DNA from: Streptococcus oralis
GTDB taxonomy: Bacteria > Bacillota > Bacilli > Lactobacillales > Streptococcaceae
Direction of reading: 5' to 3'
Assembly (NCBI RefSeq): GCF_001983955.1
Contig: NZ_CP019562.1
Span: 1,116,001-1,180,000, forward strand
Length of the DNA: 64,000 bases
Both the position numbers and the translations under genes were made by a program. The notes below the pieces were generated by a model. The model had not been told where the DNA came from and searched no databases. It was given only the letters and a program-made list of their open reading frames with translations. This document shows positions 35,801-43,233 of this stretch, piece after piece. Positions within the stretch are counted from its first letter, which is position 1. Every line of letters starts with the position of its first letter.

Positions 35801-37519
35801 GATTTCTTTGCCGTTAGTGTTATACTTAACAGTATAAGTTGCACCACTAGCACCATTAATAGTAGCACCTTCAGCAAGTGGGATACCTGTTCCGTCTTCC
35901 AACTCACGAACAGAGTAAACTAATTTGCTGCCATCTGTATCAAGTTCCGGTAATTGGTCTTTCCACTCATAAGTGTAGACACCATCATTTTCAGTTACAG
36001 TTGGTGTATAAGAACCAGTGACAGGTTTAGCGTCTGTTTCTGCTTCGCTTTCTTTACGAACATAAAGACCTACACTTACTTGTTTGTAGTCTCCTGCGTT
36101 ACCCTTAGTCCATTTTTTAGTGGCTGTAAAGTCAACTGTTTTACGTTTGTTCGGAATGTTCAAGATAACAGGTTCACCAGTCATCTTAACTTCACGTTCT
36201 GTTTTATCTAGAATATATCCGTCTTTAGTGCGAACTTCTGTAACAACGTAAGTTCCGTTTGACAATACAGGTGTGATGGCAACACCGTTTTCATCTGTCT
36301 TGATAGTGTATTTCTTCGATTTGTCGTCTTTATTGACAATATCGAATTCAACATCTTTCAATTTAACATTAGCATCGCCTTCATCATATTTAACGATTTT
36401 AACTTTACCAGCAAGGTCAACCGAAACTGTCGCACCTACCGATTTAACAGCCAAAACTTCAGTTGAGTGCACTGTTTTGGTGTTTGTAGTACCATTCCAT
36501 GATTTCCATGTTGGACGAGCTTCTCCATCTACAGTGATACCAGCTGAGTTTTTAACTTTTGTGCCATCAGCTGGGGTAGTTGTGTGATATTCGAGATGGA
36601 AAGCCTTTGTTCCCGTGTTGGTTGGCAAGAGCAGTTCGTAACCAAAACCACTGTTTGTAATCTTCAAAAGAGCTTTGTGATCTGAATCAGCCTTATAAGC
36701 AGCAGGATCGGTTGTTACTTGATAAGTTTCCAACTCACTAGCTAGGTCTGCCTTTGAAGTATTCGTTGATTCATAAGTAACGGCCTTAAGAACAAAGCTG
36801 TCTGCGATGAAGGTAGCCAAGGAACCGCCATCTTTATCAATAGCATCTTTAATAATAACAGTCTTACCTGTTAAATCTTCAGCCGCACGGTTGACACGCA
36901 TCCACCACGCTACATAATTAACCGTACCGTTCGACCAACCACCTTTGTGGATAATCTCACCTTCAACATTAACGGCATCTTCATCTTTATAAGGTTTAAA
37001 GGTAATGGTTTGTGTACCCCCGGGGAGGTTATAGGTTACCGTGTTTTCCGTGCCCGTCGTCGTTGCATTTGACGCAACGGTAAAGGTTCCTTTTACATTT
37101 TGTTTATCTTCAACTTCTTTACTGAAAGTAAAAGTTATAACACCTGTTACGCTGTCGGCTACTACTTTACCCAGGACTTTATTACTTGAGGTATCAATCA
37201 AATCCAAAGTGGCATCTTTAAGAGACAAACCATCTGGAACTTTGATTGTGAAGTAATCCCCTTCTTTAATATCTCCGGCAGCTAAGCCAGGAAAAGCAAA
37301 CTTCCCATTAAATAAAACACCTTTGTAAGTGCTTCCCTTAGCATGCCAGAAAATTTCATCAGCATTTCCTGTATCCTCAGCAAGGATTTTAACGTCTGAA
37401 AAGACAACTTTATTGGTGATGTCTGCTGCTTCGACTTGAGTTGTTTTAGCAAACACCCCCAAGAGCATCAGAGGAAAAAGAACTGTTAATAATAATTTTT
37501 TGAAATTTTTCTTTTTCAT
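32816..37519 (-). CDS. Large LPXTG cell-wall adhesin with pilin-isopeptide and Cna_B repeats
   Basis: The 1,567-residue secreted protein has a signal peptide (about 1-31, KKKNFKK then a hydrophobic core, cleavage near VEA), an N-terminal adhesin-type region of Ig-like folds (about 32-360), one SpaA/Cna_B-like domain (about 370-465, beginning GKVKIVKYD), another Cna_B-like domain (about 465-580), four pilin-isopeptide repeats of about 115 residues (each with xKxLxGRxLKAxEFEF), five Cna_B repeats (each with NNQDGKR or a variant), a Pro-rich spacer and the sorting signal LPNTG at 1534-1538, a hydrophobic helix and RKNK. Sortase A should attach it to peptidoglycan. Intramolecular isopeptide bonds are expected. 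The start at 37519 has AAAGGAA upstream. No pilus sortase or partner pilin is adjacent. The specific ligand is unknown; I recognise no named pneumococcal counterpart. Confidence 0.9.
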   Translation of the reverse strand: MKKKNFKKLLLTVLFPLMLLGVFAKTTQVEAADITNKVVFSDVKILAEDTGNADEIFWHAKGSTYKGVLFNGKFAFPGLAAGDIKEGDYFTIKVPDGLSLKDATLDLIDTSSNKVLGKVVADSVTGVITFTFSKEVEDKQNVKGTFTVASNATTTGTENTVTYNLPGGTQTITFKPYKDEDAVNVEGEIIHKGGWSNGTVNYVAWWMRVNRAAEDLTGKTVIIKDAIDKDGGSLATFIADSFVLKAVTYESTNTSKADLASELETYQVTTDPAAYKADSDHKALLKITNSGFGYELLLPTNTGTKAFHLEYHTTTPADGTKVKNSAGITVDGEARPTWKSWNGTTNTKTVHSTEVLAVKSVGATVSVDLAGKVKIVKYDEGDANVKLKDVEFDIVNKDDKSKKYTIKTDENGVAITPVLSNGTYVVTEVRTKDGYILDKTEREVKMTGEPVILNIPNKRKTVDFTATKKWTKGNAGDYKQVSVGLYVRKESEAETDAKPVTGSYTPTVTENDGVYTYEWKDQLPELDTDGSKLVYSVRELEDGTGIPLAEGATINGASGATYTVKYNTNGKEITNEGPTPVNAQIQAIKKLTGRVMKAGEFEFDLFDDKTGKVVETVTNDVDGNIIFAELTFDKAGTYNYHIVEKKANTTEKGVTYDANPVGVTVTVSADAEGKLSAAVAYENDDKTFENTYAPKKTSAPIEVTKALSGRTLKADEFEFVLKNDADGSEVQKVKNTADGKVTFAPIEYTKAGTYKYTIVETNAGQTIDGVTYDSLEVKVTVEVTDDGEGKLTANVTYPADKEFNNSYGASKIPATLAVKKTLTGRELKADEFEFTLTDQDGNVKETVKNDKDGNVKFSALEFDKAGTFTYKIAEKAGTATGITYDSKTITATVTVADNGKGALEATVTYDDEKAFENTYTPAGATSVTLGAKKVLEGKDLEAGKYSFELKKEDGTVVETVKNAADGTVTFSPISYDESQVGTHKYTISEVAGTETGITYDKTVQEVEVTVVKVSATELKATASKEANDLVFTNKYTPAKTEVPVKKVWKDANNQDGKRPTSITVKLLADGQDTGKTLELTEANGWAGSFTNLDADKGGTPIQYTVVEVTVTGYTSDVTGDAASGFTITNSYSPETVDVKATKNWDDANNQDGKRPTKITINLLADGQKVESKEVQAAADGTWTVEFTKLAKYKDGKEIKYTVTEDAVAEYESTITDFTITNKYAPKAIDYKVTKVWNDANNQDGKRPESVTVQLYKKVGDADPVAVEGKKLTLTARDKTDANTWVASFTNLPQYEAGKEITYSIKEVDVPAGYESSVTGQVVTNTHTPETVVLSGTKVWKDNNNQDGKRADKVKVQILNGDKVVQEIEVSEATGWKFESKALPKYENGKEIKYTVKEVAVKEYTSTVTTDKDGKYTVTNTHAPEKTSVKGHKIWKDEENKDGIRPASITVKLLADGQDTGKTAVASEATGWTYEFTDLDRYKDGQAIEYSVVEVPVEGYSSKVEGFNITNTHTPEKPTPGKPNEPGKPGPKPQLPNTGEKASSAAVVAGLALMAVTGGLYFVSRKNK
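32980..34412 (-). repeat. Five tandem Cna_B-type repeats inside the adhesin gene
   Basis: Each unit of about 270-310 bases encodes a domain with KxWKDxNNQDGKRP near its start, W or WxxxF in the middle and a closing TxTNxxxPE. The last copy is the most divergent (ENKDGIRP). Unit starts are near 34412, 34120, 33850, 33540 and 33260. Confidence 0.8.
34412..35785 (-). repeat. Four tandem pilin-isopeptide repeats inside the adhesin gene
   Basis: Units of about 335-350 bases start near 35785, 35440, 35095 and 34760. Each has K-x-L-x-G-R near the start, FxKAGTYxYxIxE (DESQVGTHKYTISE in the last) in the middle and FxNxY at the end, consistent with the Lys/Glu/Asn set of the streptococcal pilin isopeptide domain. 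Confidence 0.8.
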
Positions 37520-37606
37520 AATATTCCTTTCTAAATGATTGAAATTGATTGAATAGTGCATCGTCTTCTCCCCGTAAGCAACACCCCCTTTCAATCACGT
37601 AGATTA

Positions 37607-37652
37607 ATTACATAGTTATGAGCCTTATACTATGTAATTTTGCTTGGGTAAA
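37607..37652 (-). promoter_or_regulatory. Adhesin promoter with 10-bp palindrome across the -10
   Basis: Minus-strand TTTACC (37647-37652), a 17-base spacer and TATAAG (37624-37629). A perfect inverted repeat ATTACATAGT/ACTATGTAAT (37607-37616 and 37629-37638, 12-base loop) flanks the -10, a plausible repressor site. The divergent TetR gene is an obvious candidate regulator. Confidence 0.55.
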
Positions 37653-37879
37653 GAATATACTGTTAGCATTATTCAAAATATTAAATTCAATCTTTAGCAG
37701 GAGTATCACTACTCATGATCAGATGGAAATATAGCAAAATATCGTCCACGACTATTATACTACATATCTTTGAATATTTTTATTAAAATCTTTTTATCTA
37801 TCAAGTTATTTATTTACACATTGTCAAGCGTTTTGATATATTATTTCATAACACCATATAAAAAATGACTTTCCTAAGA

Positions 37880-37894
37880 ATTGTCTGAAAATAC
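37880..37894. promoter_or_regulatory. Possible CodY box in the adhesin/tetR intergenic region
   Basis: AATTGTCTGAAAATA matches the CodY consensus at 13 of 15 positions. It lies about 360 bases from the adhesin start and 190 bases from tetR. Confidence 0.3.
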
Positions 37895-38082
37895 TGACAT
37901 AATAGGAGTTTGCAAAAAGTAATGCCTCCTTGTAACAATCTGTTATTTCTAATAAATCTATGATATAATAGTCTTATAGAGGCTTTCAAATAATCATCTA
38001 TTCAGTTTATTTATGCTAAAGGGAAAGCTTGGGTAATACTAAATCTAGTATTTTTAATATTTATAGATAGGAAGGTAAAGTT

Positions 38083-38640
38083 ATGGCAAACAAAACTAGA
38101 GAGTTAATCTTAGATGCTTTTATCACTCTTGCAAGGAGAAACCCTCAGCGAACTTCTTTTACCATGACTGAGATTGCTGCAGAAGCTGGTATTTCCCGCC
38201 AAGCGATTTATCAAAAGCACTTTAATAACTTTGAAGATATTATCGATTATATCCACAAGGAGACCGATCAACAAATCTTCAATATTTTTAACAACTACTG
38301 TCCTGAAAGAGATGGCGATCCCATCACTCTCTTAGCGGACCGCGTTCTTCCTCTCATCTATGAAAAGCGAGAAGTCATCGGTGCCTTGTACAATTCTCAA
38401 GCCGACCCATGTTGGAAGGAGTTTCTGCGTGGGACATACTCGGAGTGGGTACTAAAAAATATTAATTACCAACTGAAATATAATTTTAGTAAAGAGGACA
38501 TCGCTTATATCATTACGACCATGGCAATCTCTTTCATTGAAGTCTGGATTCGTAAAGATAATCCAATCCCCCCTGAAGAGTATAGAGAGACTTTCATTCA
38601 ATTGTCTAAGACTTCTCTCTGTGACTATATTGTGTCCTAA
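38083..38640 (+). CDS. TetR/AcrR family transcriptional regulator
   Basis: The 185-residue protein has an N-terminal helix-turn-helix (TMTEIAAEAGISRQAIYQKHFNNFEDI, about residues 27-52) typical of TetR regulators. The C-terminal ligand domain is unassigned. GGAAGG lies before the ATG. It is divergent from the adhesin gene, whose promoter carries a palindrome, so local control is possible but unproven. A 15-bp terminator follows. Confidence 0.85.
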   Translation: MANKTRELILDAFITLARRNPQRTSFTMTEIAAEAGISRQAIYQKHFNNFEDIIDYIHKETDQQIFNIFNNYCPERDGDPITLLADRVLPLIYEKREVIGALYNSQADPCWKEFLRGTYSEWVLKNINYQLKYNFSKEDIAYIITTMAISFIEVWIRKDNPIPPEEYRETFIQLSKTSLCDYIVS

Positions 38641-38674
38641 AAAAGAATCTTGAGTTACACTCAAGATTCTTTTT
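38641..38674. terminator. Bidirectional terminator between tetR and ydbC-like genes
   Basis: Perfect 15-bp stem AAAAGAATCTTGAGT / ACTCAAGATTCTTTT around a 3-base loop, flanked by A and T runs. Confidence 0.92.
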
Positions 38675-38891
38675 ATTGTCCCCCTTTAAAGGCATCGACC
38701 ATTACCTGAAATTCTTCATTGGAAAGCGTGATTCCTTTGCCCATTTTGGTATGGTCAGGACTCCAAGAACGAATATCAAACTTTGCTGGTGCTCCATTAA
38801 AGCTAACGCGATTTAGTTCTTTAGTCCATCCTTTGTCATTTTCAGACAAGGTCAGTAAGTGTTCTTCGATCTCAAATGTAAATTCTGCCAT
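38673..38891 (-). CDS. YdbC-type PC4-like single-stranded DNA-binding protein
   Basis: The 72-residue protein (MAEFTFEIEEHLLTLSEN...) matches the YdbC/PC4 family of small ssDNA-binding proteins with a beta-sheet-plus-helix fold; text such as FDIRSWSPDHTKMGKGITL is characteristic. A pneumococcal homologue is known structurally. Its role in vivo is unclear. It is monocistronic, convergent with tetR, and shares the terminator. Confidence 0.85.
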   Translation of the reverse strand: MAEFTFEIEEHLLTLSENDKGWTKELNRVSFNGAPAKFDIRSWSPDHTKMGKGITLSNEEFQVMVDAFKGGQ

Positions 38892-38994
38892 TTTAACTCC
38901 TTTATGTGATATGCTTTCTATAGTCTATTCGTAAAAATCTTGTGGTTTTTAGGAAAATTTTATATAATGTGGATATATAAGAAGGGAGGATTCT

Positions 38995-39315
38995 ATGAGA
39001 CAGACATTCAAACTAGTTCTAGATAAACTACATGGTTTTCTCAATGGGAATGATGATCATCCGCAAATCCAGGATAACTCCCTCACTGCTATGATTGAAC
39101 AAGCCATCCAGAAAAAGACGGCTGTTCATGTTATACTTGCTGAGACAAGTTTTACGGGTGATATTGTTAAACACGATGCTAATCGCCAACAAATTATCGT
39201 CAAAAATTTTTCAAAAAACGTAACTCGAATCATTCGTATCAGTGACATTAAGCGACTTCGTTTCGTTCCCTCAACTGTACAAAAAGCTCAGAAAAGTCTA
39301 TTTAAGAAAGAGTGA
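38995..39315 (+). CDS. Conserved hypothetical protein
   Basis: The 106-residue basic protein has a central region (AVHVILAETSFTGDIVKHD...IRISDIKRLRFVP) that looks like a small beta-barrel. I cannot name the family. GAAGGGAGG precedes the ATG, and a terminator stem starts inside its last codons, so it is very likely a real single gene. Confidence 0.7.
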   Translation: MRQTFKLVLDKLHGFLNGNDDHPQIQDNSLTAMIEQAIQKKTAVHVILAETSFTGDIVKHDANRQQIIVKNFSKNVTRIIRISDIKRLRFVPSTVQKAQKSLFKKE

Positions 39316-39343
39316 GATGTTCTTTGCATCCCACTCTTTTTCT
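39307..39343. terminator. Bidirectional terminator
   Basis: Stem AAAGAGTG.GATG / CATC.CACTCTTT followed by T-rich sequence, between the convergent hypothetical and ATP-cone genes. Confidence 0.82.
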
Positions 39344-39681
39344 TAACGGATTTGTTCAAAATGAAGATGAACAGCGATATGGTCGCCATAACCACTTCTC
39401 TCCAAATCGCGTTGCAAGCGATAAGAGATATAATGTTCTGCGATTGTAATGTAGCCAGCTCCAAGCAAGCGGTGCTCAACCATTGACTGGATCATGCTGA
39501 TAGTCGCACGTTCTACTTTTGCTTCTTCCAAGTCCAAAACGACTTTTTTAGTAACTTGAGCTAAGTTTTGACGTAAGTCATCGGTCAAAACATAAACTGT
39601 TTGAGCTGCTTTTAGGACAGCTTGGTAAATTTTATCTGGATCAAATTCAGCAATTTCTCCATTACGTTTGATTACTTGCAT
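39343..39681 (-). CDS. Stand-alone ATP-cone domain protein
   Basis: The 112-residue protein starts MQVIKRNGEIAEFDPDKIYQAV, the ATP-cone signature found at the N-terminus of ribonucleotide reductases and in NrdR. Here the domain stands alone without catalytic or zinc-finger parts. It may sense (d)ATP; its partner is unknown. It lies 11 bases downstream of trmD in the rimM-trmD unit. Confidence 0.82.
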   Translation of the reverse strand: MQVIKRNGEIAEFDPDKIYQAVLKAAQTVYVLTDDLRQNLAQVTKKVVLDLEEAKVERATISMIQSMVEHRLLGAGYITIAEHYISYRLQRDLERSGYGDHIAVHLHFEQIR

Positions 39682-39692
39682 AAGGTTCTCCT

Positions 39693-40412
39693 TTATTCTT
39701 TGTTTTCTTTGATTTCAGCCAGCATCTTTTCTTCCTCTGCTGTTAGTTGATAGTTTTCTAGCAGGTCAGGTCTGCGCTCGTAGGTTTTCTTTAGACTCTC
39801 ATACAGTCGCCACTGGCGAATCTTTTCATGGTGCCCACTCATGAGCACATCTGGCACGACCATGCCTCGATAGTCATAAGGGCGAGTATACTGAGGATAT
39901 TCGAGAAGTCCCGAAGAGAAGCTATCATCCTGGTGACTAGACTCCTTACCAATCACTTCTGGAATCAAGCGCACGGTCGCATCAATCATAGTCATGGCTG
40001 CCAATTCACCACCAGTCAAAACATAATCTCCTAGAGAAATTTCATCGGTTACCAAGGTTTTGATACGCTCGTCATACCCTTCATAGTGACCACAGATAAA
40101 GATCAGTTCCTCTTCCTGAGCCAAATCCTCAGCGTAGGCTTGATCGAACTGTTTTCCAGCAGGATCAAGAAGAATGACACGGGGATTTTTCTTTTCAATA
40201 GCATCAAAGGCATCGAAAATGGGTTGAGCCCTTAGCAACATCCCCTGACCGCCTCCGTAAGGTTCATCGTCAACATGACGGGCCTTTTCAGCATATTCTC
40301 TGAAATTATGATACTGGATATCCAAGAGCCCTTTTTCTCGAGCCTTCCCAACAATCGAGTGCTCCAGCGGAGAAAACATCTCCGGAAAGAGGGTTAAAAT
40401 ATCAATCTTCAT
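39693..40412 (-). CDS. trmD: tRNA (guanine-N1)-methyltransferase
   Basis: The 239-residue SPOUT methyltransferase makes m1G37 in tRNAs. Knot motifs are visible: [10 protein letters not shown] near 50-59, [13 protein letters not shown] near 105-117 and [15 protein letters not shown] near 125-139. The ATG at 40412 gives the usual start [10 protein letters not shown]; an ATG one codon earlier is also possible. It overlaps rimM by 11 bases, implying coupling. Confidence 0.95.
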   Translation of the reverse strand: MKIDILTLFPEMFSPLEHSIVGKAREKGLLDIQYHNFREYAEKARHVDDEPYGGGQGMLLRAQPIFDAFDAIEKKNPRVILLDPAGKQFDQAYAEDLAQEEELIFICGHYEGYDERIKTLVTDEISLGDYVLTGGELAAMTMIDATVRLIPEVIGKESSHQDDSFSSGLLEYPQYTRPYDYRGMVVPDVLMSGHHEKIRQWRLYESLKKTYERRPDLLENYQLTAEEEKMLAEIKENKE

Positions 40413-40920
40413 CATCTAACCCTTCTAAGATTTCCACTTGAACCCGCATGTTTGGAATATCAACATTGAGAACTACTGGCGGAATGTAAGGTAAAAGCAA
40501 ATCTCGCTTGCCTTTTCGCTTGACCACCCAGACATCATTGGCGCCTGGTTGCAGAATTTCCTTGATGGTTCCAACCAAGTTATCTCCCTCGTAAACATCC
40601 AAACCGATAATCTCGTGATAGTAGAATTCACCATCATCTAAATCGTTCAAATCTTCCTCAGCGACCTTGAGACTATAGCCCTTGTACTTTTCAATCGCAT
40701 TGATATGGTACATGTCTTTGAATTTGATAATGTCAAAGTTCTTATGCTTACGATGACTTGCGATGGTCACTGTTTGGACAAACTGATCTTTTTCATCAAA
40801 TAAAGCCAGCTCTGCCCCTTTTTTAAACCGTTCCTCAGCAAAATCCGTCACAGACAAGACTCGCATCTCACCCTGTAAACCCTGCGTATTAACGATTTTT
40901 CCAACATTAAAGTAGTTCAT
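40402..40920 (-). CDS. rimM: 16S rRNA processing protein RimM
   Basis: The 172-residue ribosome maturation factor aids 30S head assembly. It shows the N-terminal RimM barrel ([18 protein letters not shown]) and a C-terminal PRC-like barrel ([21 protein letters not shown]). GGAGACAAG precedes the ATG. First gene of the rimM-trmD-ATP-cone unit. Confidence 0.95.
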   Translation of the reverse strand: MNYFNVGKIVNTQGLQGEMRVLSVTDFAEERFKKGAELALFDEKDQFVQTVTIASHRKHKNFDIIKFKDMYHINAIEKYKGYSLKVAEEDLNDLDDGEFYYHEIIGLDVYEGDNLVGTIKEILQPGANDVWVVKRKGKRDLLLPYIPPVVLNVDIPNMRVQVEILEGLDDED

Positions 40921-40994
40921 CTTGTCTCCTGTATCTATTTCTATCCTTATTTTATCACGTTCTATGGATTTTCACAAGTTGGAGAAAGAGGACA

Positions 40995-41327
40995 TCAACT
41001 CTCCTTTCTCTTCAAAAATCCTTCCAAATCTCTTTCATGCTGATACTTAATGGCAGACTTCTTATCTTTGTCAAAGATGGTTTTGGTTAGGTCAATATCG
41101 TTGATGGCCGCAATTGCAACCGTATAGTGAATGATATCTGCCAGTTCTTTGGCTAGTTCCTCGTTTGAGTCCTGAACGCCCTCTTTTCGACCAGAGCGCC
41201 CATTCAAGACCTCAGCTACTTCTCCGACTTCCTCCACTAGTTTGATAAAGAGGCCTTCCTCAGTTCGAGACTGTTGGTAATGTTCGAGTAAGTAAGCTTG
41301 TAATTGTCTAAAGGTTAAATCCTTCAT
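40995..41327 (-). CDS. MazG-like nucleotide pyrophosphohydrolase
   Basis: The 110-residue all-helical protein has the MazG-type metal motif EEVGEVAEVLNG (about 32-43) and a downstream EELAKELADIIHYTVAIAA (about 56-74), i.e. the ExxE and ExxD pairs. It probably hydrolyses non-canonical or excess NTPs. GGAGGAGAAG lies directly before the ATG at 41327; a terminator-like hairpin ends just upstream of that ribosome-binding site. Confidence 0.85.
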   Translation of the reverse strand: MKDLTFRQLQAYLLEHYQQSRTEEGLFIKLVEEVGEVAEVLNGRSGRKEGVQDSNEELAKELADIIHYTVAIAAINDIDLTKTIFDKDKKSAIKYQHERDLEGFLKRKES

Positions 41328-41337
41328 CTTCTCCTCC

Positions 41338-41368
41338 ACAAAAAAGCGAGACATCTGTCCCGCTTTCT
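41338..41368 (-). terminator. Terminator after khpA, abutting the next ribosome-binding site
   Basis: Stem AAAGCG.GAC / GTC.CGCTTT followed on the minus strand by TTTTTT, then at once GTGGAGGAGAAG and the next ATG. It probably terminates most rpsP-khpA transcripts and lets a fraction through. Confidence 0.75.
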
Positions 41369-41608
41369 TTATTTTTCATCGATAACGATTCTTACTTTCT
41401 TGTCTTCAGTTGGGACAGAGTAGACAATCGTTCTTATCGCTGAGATAGTGCGACCCTTACGACCGATAACACGACCGACATCGCTTTGGTCAAGATCCAA
41501 GTGATACTCCAAAAACTCTGGCGTGTCTTCGATCTTGATAGTTAAGGCATCAGGGTGTGAAATCAAAGGTTTCACAATCGCAATAATGAGATTTTCAATC
41601 GTATCCAT
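41369..41608 (-). CDS. khpA: KH-domain RNA-binding protein KhpA
   Basis: The 79-residue single-KH protein has the GxxG-type motif [15 protein letters not shown] (about 43-57). In pneumococcus KhpA forms a complex with KhpB (EloR/Jag) that influences cell elongation and division. It lies 19 bases after rpsP. Confidence 0.93.
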   Translation of the reverse strand: MDTIENLIIAIVKPLISHPDALTIKIEDTPEFLEYHLDLDQSDVGRVIGRKGRTISAIRTIVYSVPTEDKKVRIVIDEK

Positions 41609-41627
41609 CTGTCAACCTACTTTAAAC

Positions 41628-41900
41628 TTATTTTGAGAATTTAGAATCGTGGAATTTTTTCAATACGCCTTCTTTTGAAAGGATGTTGCGAACTGTATCT
41701 GAAGGTTGAGCTCCATCAGCCAACCATGCAAGAACGCGGTCTTCTTTCAAAGTTACTTGGTTTTCAGCAACAAGTGGGTTGTAAGTCCCAACTGTTTCGA
41801 TGAAACGTCCGTCACGTGGTGAACGTGAGTCTGCTACGTTGATACGGTAGAAAGGTTTTTTCTTAGAACCCATACGAGTCAAACGGATTTTAACTGCCAT
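41628..41900 (-). CDS. rpsP: 30S ribosomal protein S16
   Basis: The 90-residue protein starts [20 protein letters not shown], the standard S16 sequence, and contains [12 protein letters not shown]. It stabilises the central 16S rRNA. It is the first gene of the rpsP-khpA unit with a near-consensus promoter about 70 bases upstream. Confidence 0.97.
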   Translation of the reverse strand: MAVKIRLTRMGSKKKPFYRINVADSRSPRDGRFIETVGTYNPLVAENQVTLKEDRVLAWLADGAQPSDTVRNILSKEGVLKKFHDSKFSK

Positions 41901-41966
41901 TTTTTAATGTCTCTTTTCTTATTTTTTTATTTCGGTGAAATAGCTGAGCTATTTAGCACATGTTCT

Positions 41967-41994
41967 ATTATAGCAGATTTCTGACAGGTGTCAA
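41967..41994 (-). promoter_or_regulatory. rpsP promoter
   Basis: Minus-strand TTGACA (41989-41994), 16-base spacer, TATAAT (41967-41972): both hexamers match consensus. Confidence 0.88.
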
Positions 41995-42059
41995 GAAAAA
42001 AACTTGACAGAGTCTTAATTTTTTTAACTACTAGAAATTTTTAGTAAAATCTTTTACAT

Positions 42060-42088
42060 TTGAAATCAAACTCCTTTTAAGGTACAAT
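42060..42088 (+). promoter_or_regulatory. slrA promoter
   Basis: TTGAAA (42060-42065), 17-base spacer, TACAAT (42083-42088), 30 bases before the slrA start. Confidence 0.75.
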
Positions 42089-42117
42089 GGTAGAAATGAA
42101 TTTTTGAGAGGTTAACA

Positions 42118-42924
42118 ATGAAAAAACTAGCAACCCTTCTTTTACTATCAACTGTAGCCCTTGTTGGATGTACTAGTATCCAACGTGGTCTCCGTGGTGA
42201 TGAATATGTCGACTCTAGTATCTCTGCTGAAGAAAGCTCAAAAGCAGCTGCTCAGGCTGCCAAAGATTTGAATGACGCTTTGACAAATGACAATGCCAAC
42301 TTCCCTCAACTTTCTAAGGAAGTTGCTGAAGACGAAGCTGAGGTCATTTTACACACAAATCAAGGCGATATCCGCATCAAACTCTTTCCAAAACTAGCAC
42401 CTCTTGCGGTTGAAAACTTCCTTACTCACGCTAAGGAAGGCTACTATAACGGCATCACCTTCCACCGTGTCATCGATGGCTTTATGGTTCAAACTGGAGA
42501 TCCTAAGGGAGATGGTACAGGAGGCCAATCTATCTGGCATGATAAGGATAAAACGAAGGACAAGGGAACTGGTTTCAAAAATGAAATCTCTCCTTACCTA
42601 TACAATATCCGAGGAGCCCTTGCTATGGCTAACACTGGTCAACCAAACACCAACGGTAGCCAGTTCTTCATCAACCAAAATTCAACAGATATTTCAGCTA
42701 AACTCCCTACAAGCAAGTATCCAAAGAAAATCATCGAAGCCTATAAAGAAGGTGGAAATCCAAGTCTAGACGGCAAACACCCTGTCTTTGGTCAAGTCAT
42801 CGATGGCATGGATATTGTTGACAAAATTGCCAAGGCTGAAAAAGATGAGAAAGACAAACCAACGTCTGCTATCACCATTGATAGTATCGAAGTGGTAAAA
42901 GACTACGATTTCAGCAAAAAATAA
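42118..42924 (+). CDS. slrA: Surface cyclophilin-type peptidyl-prolyl isomerase lipoprotein
   Basis: The 268-residue lipoprotein has a signal peptide with lipobox LVGC (Cys near 18), a short linker and a cyclophilin domain (about 75-262) with FHRVIDGFMVQTGDPKGDGTGG and FFINQ. It matches pneumococcal SlrA, a streptococcal lipoprotein rotamase at the outer membrane face implicated in colonisation. GAGAGG precedes the ATG. Confidence 0.94.
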   Translation: MKKLATLLLLSTVALVGCTSIQRGLRGDEYVDSSISAEESSKAAAQAAKDLNDALTNDNANFPQLSKEVAEDEAEVILHTNQGDIRIKLFPKLAPLAVENFLTHAKEGYYNGITFHRVIDGFMVQTGDPKGDGTGGQSIWHDKDKTKDKGTGFKNEISPYLYNIRGALAMANTGQPNTNGSQFFINQNSTDISAKLPTSKYPKKIIEAYKEGGNPSLDGKHPVFGQVIDGMDIVDKIAKAEKDEKDKPTSAITIDSIEVVKDYDFSKK

Positions 42925-42951
42925 GCCATCAACAGATAAGGAGACGATGAC

Positions 42952-43191
42952 ATGATTTTATTTTGGGGTTCTAAAGGTTATCAGAAAGATTTGGGACATA
43001 CGCAAACAGCGATCGAATGTGGTCACTGTAACAATGTCGACACATGGGAGATCGTAGAAACTGGACGCAAATTTACCCTCTACTGGATTCCACTTTTTCC
43101 TTATGGTAAAAGTTACTTCGTTTCTTGTCCGATTTGCCACTACGGTAAAGAAATTGAGAAATCTGAAGTTGAAAACTATTTAAATTACTAG
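42952..43191 (+). CDS. Small zinc-ribbon family protein
   Basis: The 79-residue protein has two CxxC pairs (ECGHCNNVDTW and SCPICHYGKE) about 35 residues apart, a zinc-ribbon arrangement, and an aromatic hydrophobic middle (FTLYWIPLFPYGKSYFV). Function unknown. AAGGAGACG precedes the ATG; a 14-bp terminator follows. It lies 28 bases after slrA and may be co-transcribed. Confidence 0.78.
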   Translation: MILFWGSKGYQKDLGHTQTAIECGHCNNVDTWEIVETGRKFTLYWIPLFPYGKSYFVSCPICHYGKEIEKSEVENYLNY

Positions 43192-43193
43192 TC

Positions 43194-43226
43194 AAAAAAG
43201 CCAAGTCATTTCGACTTGGCTTTTTT
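43194..43226. terminator. Bidirectional terminator
   Basis: Perfect 14-bp stem AAAAAAGCCAAGTC / GACTTGGCTTTTTT with a 5-base loop between the convergent zinc-ribbon and ABC-F genes. Confidence 0.93.
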
Positions 43227-43233
43227 AGCACCT

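Larger units (their letters stand above)
37520..38082. other. 563-base intergenic region between the adhesin and tetR genes
   Basis: It holds the adhesin promoter with a palindrome across its -10, one 13-of-15 CodY-like box (37880-37894) and a TATAAT about 120 bases before tetR. I see no further gene. Confidence 0.6.

Noticed and set aside
32816..37519. Tandem repeats considered as a CRISPR or VNTR array
   Set aside because: The repeats are in-frame protein domains of about 100-115 residues with diverged DNA, not short identical repeats with spacers. No CRISPR array or cas gene was seen in the window.
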